Shown here piece after piece: positions 45,728 to 51,015 of a stretch of 51,015 nt of DNA. The notes under the pieces are model-generated. The model saw nothing but the letters and a program-made list of their open reading frames with translations, was not told the DNA's origin and did not search any database. Each line of letters starts with the position of its first letter. Positions within the stretch are counted from its first letter, which is position 1. The stretch comes from Rhizobacter sp. (GTDB taxonomy: Bacteria; Pseudomonadota; Gammaproteobacteria; Burkholderiales; Burkholderiaceae_C), in NCBI GenBank assembly GCA_021153565.1, contig JAJKJU010000127.1, forward strand, positions 1 through 51,015, read 5' to 3'. The translations under genes were made by a program, and so were the position numbers.

Positions 45728-45948
45728 ACCGTGTTCTGCTCATTGCTGCTGTCGCCGCACTGGCGCCGCTCGCTGCTTGCACCGAGAAAGTTCAAACCGC
45801 CACGCCGCGCAAGACGGACGAGAAGGTCTGGCAATCGAACGACAACACGTTCACCGCCGCCGGGTACAAGGCGGGCGACAAGGCTGCGTGGGACGACCAA
45901 TCCCGAGCCCGAGCGCAGTCACAGAACGAATACGTGAAGACCAAGTGA
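45724..45948 (+). CDS. Small lipoprotein of the formate dehydrogenase operon
   Basis: 74 residues: signal peptide MNRVLLIAAVAALAPLAAC with lipobox LAAC (Cys19), then a short charged mature part (KVWQSNDNTFTAAGYKAGDK, ending NEYVKTK). Its ATG overlaps the stop of the beta subunit gene. Similar small lipoproteins are found between beta and gamma genes in related FDH clusters, from general recollection. Role unknown, perhaps assembly or anchoring. Confidence 0.75.
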   Translation: MNRVLLIAAVAALAPLAACTEKVQTATPRKTDEKVWQSNDNTFTAAGYKAGDKAAWDDQSRARAQSQNEYVKTK

Positions 45949-45967
45949 ACGCGATGCAGGAGAGATC

Positions 45968-47077
45968 ATGCGAAGCTTGATCGCAACATGCTTGTTCGTT
46001 CTTGCGTGCACCACGGCGCAGGCCCAGGACAGCGCCGCCCCGCGCTTCGACCCGCCGGCCAGCGTTGCCGCGGCCCCAGTGCCCGACCCGAAAGACAGCA
46101 ACGCCGCCCGCGCCAAGACCCAGCCGCGCAACAACGCGCCCTTCTGGCGTGAGGTGCAAGACTCCGGCAGAAAACCCGGCATCAGCAGCCTCCCCGGCGC
46201 GGAAAAAGGCGTGCTCGTTCAACCCCTCGTGCAGTACCCCGGCTCGCGCATGACCAACGCCGGCGAAGCGTGGCGGCAGGTGCGCAACCAGTGGATCATT
46301 CCTTACGGCGGCTCGCTGGTGCTGATCGTCATCGTCGCGCTCGGGCTCTTTTTCTTCACCAAGGGTCCCATCGGCCATGCCTCCAACACGGGCGAGCGGC
46401 GCATCGAACGCTTCACCTACTTCGAGCGCGCGGCGCACTGGCTCAACGCCATCGCCTTCAGCGTGCTGGCCATCTCCGGCATCGTGATGGCCTTTGGAAA
46501 GTTCTTCCTGCTGCCCGTCATCGGCCACCTGCTCTTTGGCTGGCTGACCTATGTGCTCAAGACGGCGCACAACTTCTTTGGACCGGTGTTCGCGGTATCG
46601 TTGCTCGTCGTCTTCCTGACCTTCTTGCGCAGCAACTTTCCGCGCCGCGAAGACATCGTTTGGCTGCTGAAGTTCGGGGGCATGCTGAGCGGCAAGGAAG
46701 TGCCGTCCCACCGCTTCAACGCCGGGGAGAAAGTGGTGTTCTGGGGCGGCGTGTTCTTCCTGGGCACCATCGCCGTGGCCTCCGGCCTGTTCCTGAACAA
46801 GCTGCTGCCGGGTTTTGACTACCTGCGGCCGGACATGCAGGTCGCGCACATGATCCACGCCGTTGCCACGGTGCTCATGATTGCGATGTTCCTCGGCCAC
46901 ATCTACATCGGCACCATCGGCATGCGCGGTGCATACCGCGCGATGCGAGACGGTGTCGTCGATGACGAATGGGCGGCGGAGCACCACGAGCTCTGGTATC
47001 GCGACATCCGCGACGGCAAGATTCCTGCGCAGCGAACGCCCGAACCGCAGCCCGCGCCGCACGCCATCCAGCCTTAG
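45968..47077 (+). CDS. Formate dehydrogenase gamma (cytochrome b556) subunit
   Basis: 369 residues. An N-terminal signal-like segment (SLIATCLFVLACTTAQAQ) and an about 90-residue periplasmic part precede an extra span (YGGSLVLIVIVALGLFFFT) and the four-helix cytochrome b core: ERAAHWLNAIAFSVLAIS with a probable heme-ligand His, GHLLFGWLTYVLKTAHNFFG, GGVFFLGTIAVASGLFL and MIHAVATVLMIAMFLGHIYI with further His ligands. It anchors the complex in the membrane and passes electrons to quinone. GCAGGAGAG lies before the ATG. Confidence 0.88.
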   Translation: MRSLIATCLFVLACTTAQAQDSAAPRFDPPASVAAAPVPDPKDSNAARAKTQPRNNAPFWREVQDSGRKPGISSLPGAEKGVLVQPLVQYPGSRMTNAGEAWRQVRNQWIIPYGGSLVLIVIVALGLFFFTKGPIGHASNTGERRIERFTYFERAAHWLNAIAFSVLAISGIVMAFGKFFLLPVIGHLLFGWLTYVLKTAHNFFGPVFAVSLLVVFLTFLRSNFPRREDIVWLLKFGGMLSGKEVPSHRFNAGEKVVFWGGVFFLGTIAVASGLFLNKLLPGFDYLRPDMQVAHMIHAVATVLMIAMFLGHIYIGTIGMRGAYRAMRDGVVDDEWAAEHHELWYRDIRDGKIPAQRTPEPQPAPHAIQP

Positions 47078-47090
47078 CGAGGAACCCAGG

Positions 47091-47480
47091 ATGAAGTTGC
47101 TTGCCCCGTCGGTCCTGATGTGCATCGCTGCCGCGCCGTTTGCGCTTGCCAAGCTGCCGCCCTTGTCCGCCGATGCGCAGATCAAGGCTGACGAGGCGAA
47201 GGCAAAGGCGGCGTGGACTGACAAGGTCTCGGCCTACCAGTTGTGCAAGGCGATGGATCGGTCGGTGCAGGCTTATTTCAAGACGGCCAAGAGTGCGGGC
47301 AAGGAGACGCATGCGCCTTTACCGACACCGGCTTGTGCGGACCCGGGCCCGTATGTGTCGGCGGCGGCATCGGCGGCGAAACCCTTGGAGGCTGCGGGGG
47401 CGCATTCGCCTGCGGAGACGGCCAAAGGGCCGCCGAGCAGCAAGGCGACGCAGGCGCAGTTGCAGGGGGCGAAGAAGTAA
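47091..47480 (+). CDS. Periplasmic protein of the formate dehydrogenase operon
   Basis: 129 residues with a signal peptide (MKLLAPSVLMCIAAAPFALA) and a mature part containing two cysteines in AYQLCKAMDRS and PTPACADPGPYV, then an Ala/Pro-rich tail ending AQLQGAKK. It starts 14 bases after the gamma subunit with a GAGG site. Proteins with this Cys pair close FDH3 clusters in Burkholderiales, from general recollection; function unknown. Confidence 0.72.
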   Translation: MKLLAPSVLMCIAAAPFALAKLPPLSADAQIKADEAKAKAAWTDKVSAYQLCKAMDRSVQAYFKTAKSAGKETHAPLPTPACADPGPYVSAAASAAKPLEAAGAHSPAETAKGPPSSKATQAQLQGAKK

Positions 47481-48057
47481 TGTCCTCGGATAGCAGCGGA
47501 CACAGGTCGCAGTAAGGGGGTTTAAGACTGGTTTAAGACAGCCAGCTGCTTCGCGGTGTTTTTGACTTCACCGCGCTGGCCCGCGACGGCCGACCGAAAT
47601 TCCTTCGGCAAGATACCGCCGAGTCTTCTCAGGGCCAACGATGGGCAGGCTTGGAACCAACGGGTACTCGACTACCACGTCGAGTCGACCGCTGTTTGCC
47701 ACGGAGCGATCGGTTGCATCTCCGGTTCCGAACCTGAAGTGGTTCGGCAGAAAGGGGTGGGCGTCACCGCTTAGGCCTGCACGAGGACGCCATCCCATGC
47801 GGGCTGAAACGTCCGCTTGGCCGGGCCGTACTCGATGTCTATGAGGCGGCGCCCCGTCGCACCTCGTTCTTCATACTCAACATGTGAAATGGAGGGCGAC
47901 AGCGCGCTTGCGGCACAGTTGACCTGAAAGGTGTCTATTGCCGAACGCCTGCATGCCCGTGGACACAGGGCGATTGCATGACGGAAACCACTGAATTGTG
48001 GTAGGCAAGCCGACGAAGTCCGAGATCTAGCGAAATATGGTTAGAACCCCTAGAGAA
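47481..48057. other. Intergenic region with possible decayed coding fragments
   Basis: No intact gene. On the minus strand two open stretches look protein-like. One ends at 47771-47773 and reads IDTFQVNCAASALSPSISHV, then EYEERGATGRRLIDIEYGPA and KRTFQPAWDGVLVQA; it stays open upstream to about 47990 without a good start. The other, near 47528-47680, ends FRSAVAGQRGEVKNTAKQLA. I recognise neither. They may be remnants of lost genes. Confidence 0.3.
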
Positions 48058-48475
48058 TCAAATCCGTGCGGGAGGTGTGTATTGAAGCACGGTCTCACCT
48101 TCTACCTCGACCCTTTGCCAAAACTCAAACTCATCATCCTCATAAATATTACTGCTCGCAGAGGTAAAGAGTGATGTACAGCTGGAGGCAGTGTCTGATG
48201 AGTCTGATGTCGAGTCCGAGCCGCTCGTGACGTAGTAGGCGGCGGATTTGCCGGCAGACGTGAACCAGGCGGACGCGAAGTGGCTGGACGTGAAACAGAC
48301 GGTTGCAAAGCAGGTGGATTTGAAGAGAACGGGCGTGGAGGGAGCGCATTCGAAGGGAAACGGCCTTGATCGTCCCGAGCTATTGCCATTGCCCCCCCCG
48401 ATCGTTGAGCACTGACTCTTGCCAAGCATCCAAGGGGCGGTTACTGCCTATGTTTCTGCGGTTTATGAGATTCAA
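48058..48475 (-). pseudogene. Low-complexity repeat ORF B, frame broken by a G8 tract
   Basis: Paralogue of ORF A at 48829-49395. From a TTG at 48475 the frame reads NLINRRNIGSNRPLDAWQES then VLNDRGG, matching NRNRIPSGGRPEAWQES in A. A run of eight G (minus strand; C8 at 48392-48399) then shifts the frame to an early stop; with seven G, as in A, it would continue as GNSSGRSRPFPF, a pentad-repeat zone rich in Phe/Thr/Ser, a Ser/Asp stretch and the end FWQRVEVEGETVLQYTPP. An ATG at 48429 reaches that frame in the G8 state, giving a 123-residue protein without the conserved N-terminus. ATA stands where A has its ATG. Broken gene or phase-variable gene in the off state; sequence alone cannot decide. 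Confidence 0.5.
48392..48399 (-). promoter_or_regulatory. Homopolymeric G8 tract in ORF B
   Basis: Eight G residues on the coding strand at the point where sister ORF A has seven (49319-49325). One base less restores the frame. Such tracts are slippage-prone, and in other bacteria they switch genes on and off. Confidence 0.5.
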
Positions 48476-48567
48476 GAATTATTGTTTGAGGTCGCGTGAA
48501 TTTCAAAGCTCGAATGAATGGATCTACACGAGAGGAAACCCCTTTGTTTCATTGGAACTTCAATGGA

Positions 48568-48598
48568 GTAGGTAGCGAAAAGGCAGCCTGCGCGTCAA
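48568..48598 (-). promoter_or_regulatory. Candidate promoter of ORF B
   Basis: TTGACG (48598-48593) and CTACCT (48575-48570) are 17 bases apart, about 100 bases before the ORF. The block ATTGACG, CTTTTCG, TACTCCATTGA is shared with the region upstream of ORF A, so it belongs to the duplicated unit. Confidence 0.4.
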
Positions 48599-48828
48599 TC
48601 GGCCGCGCAGGCAGCCCAATCCACCGAACTTAAGGTTTACGCCTTGTATGAGCAGGAGGGATGAGGCTTGACGTGACGAGGTGGGCGAGGCTGAGAGCAA
48701 TGAGAGCAATGACCAACCCGGCTCACGACACAGCCATCGGCGCCCTCTTGGACGACTTGACCCTTCAAGCCTCTGTCATCCCGAAACCGGCGCAAGAATG
48801 ATCTTCGACAGCCAGTCGATGCGCGAGT

Positions 48829-49395
48829 TCACGGATAAACATTCAAGCCTGTCTCCCGAAGTAAGTCGCGCAATTCCCGCATCGCATTCTTTCGATCAGA
48901 GACGTCCTCCTCGCTCGTCAGGCAGGATGTATCGCACGACGATTCAGTCGACGAGCTGCCGCTCGATTCGTATGGCGCTGTTGCATCTCTTGCGAACTCA
49001 TTATTCGCAGTGTGGTATGAGTCACTGCTAGATCCATCTCCTGGCGCAGAGAGCGGACGTGAAGCGCGCAGACGTGAAGCGATCGAATTTGAAGCGGGCG
49101 AAGTAAACGGATTTGAAGCGGGCAGAGGTGCAGCGAACGGATGTGAGGCGGACAGACGTGAAGTAAACGGATTTGAAGTGGACGGACGTGCAGCTGACGG
49201 ACGTGCAGCTGACGGACGTGCAGCTGGCGGACGTGCAGCTGGCGGACGTGCAGCTGGCGGACGTGGAGGGAGCGAAGAAGAAGGGAACGGACGTGATCGT
49301 GCCGAACTACTCGCGTCGCCCCCCCGGTCGCTGACCACTGACTCTTGCCAGGCTTCGGGACGGCCACCGCTTGGGATTCTATTTCGGTTGTACAT
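48829..49395 (-). CDS. Low-complexity repeat ORF A, possible secreted or effector-like protein
   Basis: 188 residues. N-terminus MYNRNRIPSGGRPEAWQES, then a Ser/Arg/Pro segment, a pentapeptide repeat zone (RPPAA, RPSAA, then degenerate FTS/FAS units) and a Ser/Glu/Asp-rich part ending CLTSEEDVSDRKNAMREL and RETGLNVYP. The repeat zone is 15-bp periodic at DNA level (about 49060-49258, five exact units at 49184-49258), so all three minus frames and one plus frame stay open across it; this frame was chosen because its N-terminus and layout are conserved in ORF B. There is no clear Shine-Dalgarno and no Sec signal. A disordered N-terminus followed by repeats recalls type III effectors, but no secretion genes are near. 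Function unknown. Confidence 0.45.
   Translation of the reverse strand: MYNRNRIPSGGRPEAWQESVVSDRGGDASSSARSRPFPSSSLPPRPPAARPPAARPPAARPSAARPSAARPSTSNPFTSRLSASHPFAAPLPASNPFTSPASNSIASRLRASRPLSAPGDGSSSDSYHTANNEFARDATAPYESSGSSSTESSCDTSCLTSEEDVSDRKNAMRELRDLLRETGLNVYP
49060..49258. repeat. 15-bp tandem repeat inside ORF A
   Basis: Five consecutive units of GGACGTGCAGCTGAC or GGACGTGCAGCTGGC fill 49184-49258, preceded by about eight diverged units such as GGATTTGAAGTGGAC and AGACGTGAAGTAAAC. The period keeps the reading frame, so copy number could vary without breaking the protein. A diverged 15-bp periodicity is also seen in ORF B around 48245-48340. Confidence 0.85.
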
Positions 49396-49502
49396 TTTGA
49401 TTTACGTTTATGGTTTTAGGTATGTTGCGTGTGTTAAAAACTGGAGAGAACTGGATTCACACGCGATTGACTTTCCAATCCATGCTTGCTGGAACTCAAT
49501 GG

Positions 49503-49534
49503 AGTAGAAATCGAAAAGCCCGCCCTGGTGTCAA
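49503..49534 (-). promoter_or_regulatory. Candidate promoter of ORF A
   Basis: TTGACA (49534-49529) and a weak TCTACT (49508-49503) with a long 20-base spacer lie about 110 bases before the ORF. The block ATTGACA, CTTTTCG, CTACTCCATTGAG is conserved at ORF B. 49540-49845 shows nothing else that I can support. Confidence 0.35.
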
Positions 49535-49860
49535 TCGGACGCGCGAGCCGACTTCAGTATTTTCTAGCAGCTGCGCGCTGTTGATGTGCGAAAAAGCGAA
49601 GCAATTACCGGAATAGCGAGAATCCCGACGCTATACCAAACCCCCAACAGATCAATTCGCCATACTGGGGTTATCGGCAGGGCTATCGCACGAAGCTCTA
49701 CCCTTAATATGTGGTAAGAGGAAGCCCTTGAACAACACGAAGGGGTTCTAAGCGCAAACCTCAGAAAATTCCGACGCCAAGCGTAAAACCCTTCAGATTC
49801 CCAGGCGACACCCTGTCACCGGCGTCGGCTCAGCAACCACCGCCGCCATTCCTCCCGGAT

Positions 49861-49986
49861 CCCTCTGGGAGAGGGCTGGGGTGAGGGCTGTGGGCGGTGA
49901 ATGAGGCCATGGGTTGCCATCACCGCAGCCCCTCACCCAACCTCTCCCCAGAGGGGAGAGGAGCCAATACTGACCTTGAAAGGGGG
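49861..49986. repeat. Palindromic repeat family 2, third copy
   Basis: Same orientation as 8224-8379: CCCTCTGGGAGAGGGCTG, TGAGGGCTGTGGGCGG, then CCCTCACCCAACCTCTCC and GGAGCCAATACTGACC ending in CCTTGAAAGGGG. The left terminal repeat is missing. A degenerate piece of the same inner arms lies at 4150-4190. Confidence 0.75.
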
Positions 49987-50003
49987 GCCTCTCAGCCCCT
50001 GGG

Positions 50004-50940
50004 TCACGCGCTTCTCTGGTGCTCAAAGTACGCTCTTAATTCCACGCCCACAGCCGCGTGGCGTTGAGCAAAGACATCGACAAGATTAGACAAACGATAG
50101 CCTTCGCCGGCATCGATGGCGAGTTGCAAGTCGCGGGCCGCGTCGGACAGAGCCTCGGCAGCACTGCATCGAAGCTCTCTGACCAAATGCGCCGTACGGC
50201 TTCTTCGCCGTTGACGGCGAGGACCACCACCATGCCGGCCACATCCGACAGCAGCTGCGTGGCGACGATCTGGTTGAACTCGTTGTCTTCAACGAGCAGG
50301 ACACGGCGCCCGCGCAAGACCATCGGTGTGCCATCCAGGTCGATCAATGCGCCGTGACGCGCAGGTGCCGTGGCTTCGGCCCCGAAGGCGCTGGTGATCA
50401 TCAGCACCTGTTCCAGCCGCAACGAGTCGACGATGAGCCGGGGCGGCACATCGTCGGAGGTGTTCAGCAGCAGCTCGAGTCCTTTCTCCTGCGCCTTCAT
50501 GGCCACGATCGCAGTGACGCGGTCAAGCACGGCTTGCAGTGAGAATTCGCTGGCTTCCATGTCGAGCTTGCCGGCCTCGATCTTCGAGAAGTCGAGGATG
50601 TCGTTGCTGATGATCAGCAAGGAGTCGGCCGCCGTGCGGGCCTTCTTGAGATAGCTGCGTTGCCGGGCCGTCATTTCGCTGCGCAGTGCAAGGTCGGTCA
50701 TGCCGAGGATCGTATTCATCGGCGTGCGGATCTCGTGGCTCAGGTTGGCAAGGAACTCGTTCTTCGCTCGCCTGGCCGATTCGGCGTCGTCGCGCGCATT
50801 CGCGAGCTGCGTCATGACTGTGACGAGCTGCGCGTTGCGCTCCTTGATGCGACTCTCGATCTGCACATTGAGGGCGGCGGGTCCTTGCTGTGCCCTCACG
50901 CGTTCGGTGACGTCGAAGTTGACGCCGACCGTGCTCAGCG
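50004..50940 (-). pseudogene. Hybrid sensor histidine kinase pseudogene with internal deletions
   Basis: The 5' end is cut by a family 1 repeat at 50941. What follows is the end of a PAS/PAC domain (LSTVGVNFDVTERVRAQQ), a coiled linker and an intact HisKA domain with the phospho-acceptor His in NLSHEIRTPMNTILGM. After LRLEQVL the whole ATPase domain is missing and the frame jumps to MITSAFGAE of a receiver domain, then RRVLLVEDNEFNQIVATQLL of another, then ESFDAV, where the rest of the receiver is deleted. The HPt-like end (ALSDAARDLQLAIDAGEGYR, AYFEHQRSA) is in another frame. Without an ATPase domain it cannot autophosphorylate. A GTG at 50899 opens a 287-codon frame that might still be translated. 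Confidence 0.75.
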
Positions 50941-51015
50941 GCTGAGAGTATTTCGATCATGCCCGCTCATCACGCCAAAAGCCCCCTGCTCGTCGTTGCA
51001 AATGCTCGCCATAGC
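50941..51015. repeat. Palindromic repeat family 1, copy 3 (runs off the window)
   Basis: GCTGAGAGTATTTCGATCAT and the following arm match the complete copy at 40585-40743 closely up to the central CTCGCCATAGC (51005-51015), where the window ends. It interrupts the sensor kinase pseudogene. Confidence 0.85.

Noticed and set aside
49060-49258. CRISPR array
   Set aside because: The 15-bp units are contiguous without unique spacers and there are no cas genes; it is a tandem repeat.
49396-49620. hrpII-type or PIP box before ORF A
   Set aside because: No TTCG pair with the required spacing was found on the minus strand, so type III regulation is not supported.

Overview
The window looks like the chromosome of a GC-rich betaproteobacterium, most likely order Burkholderiales (Leptothrix/Rubrivivax/Comamonadaceae-like). 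This rests on gene order and protein character (hemF-nadD-rsfS-rlmH-maf-rng; tolB-pal-cpoB; yebC-purD; an FDH3-type formate dehydrogenase module; a PEP-CTERM protein), not on any database search.

Layout. 1-242: right arm of a palindromic repeat (family 1) upstream of gor. 253-10086: gor, glnS, a small secreted Pro/Tyr-rich protein, two membrane proteins, a lipoprotein M14-type carboxypeptidase, a PEP-CTERM protein and a HerA-like DUF853 ATPase, with a second palindromic repeat (family 2) in the 8.0-8.5 kb gap. 10175-17297: a dense co-directional housekeeping run, yebC, purD, hemF, nadD, rsfS, rlmH, maf, rng, mostly with overlapping stops and starts. 17404-27576: an anti-phage island on the minus strand, read hsdR > hsdM > DUF1016 nuclease > hsdS > SMC-like ATPase > HNH nuclease, with 4-nt or smaller junctions over the last five genes, ending in a frameshifted NucS-like nuclease remnant. 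28103-34568: a minus-strand surface-glycan operon (LPS-core-type glycosyltransferase, MsbA-like exporter, a 33-codon micro-ORF, two more glycosyltransferases, a DUF6492 protein, a methyltransferase). 34630-38375: tolB, pal, cpoB, tcdA and two tRNA-Lys genes ending in a strong terminator. 39149-44765: MFS exporter, aldo/keto reductase, YdcF-like protein, glutaryl-CoA dehydrogenase, msrA. 45092-47480: formate dehydrogenase beta subunit, small lipoprotein, gamma subunit and a periplasmic accessory protein, without the catalytic alpha subunit. 47481-51015: a decaying region with two paralogous low-complexity ORFs built on 15-bp repeats (one with a G8 tract where its sister has G7), a family 2 repeat, and a hybrid sensor kinase pseudogene cut at its 5' end by another family 1 repeat.

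How it works together. The housekeeping operons cover NAD and heme synthesis, ribosome maturation and RNA processing. The 28-38 kb stretch is about the envelope: LPS assembly and export read one way, Tol-Pal the other, from a shared 61-bp divergent promoter region. The island between them and the housekeeping run carries a complete type I restriction-modification system plus two further nuclease modules. The candidates for something not well described are the composite six-gene defence operon and the paired repeat ORFs with unequal homopolymer tracts at 48-49.4 kb.
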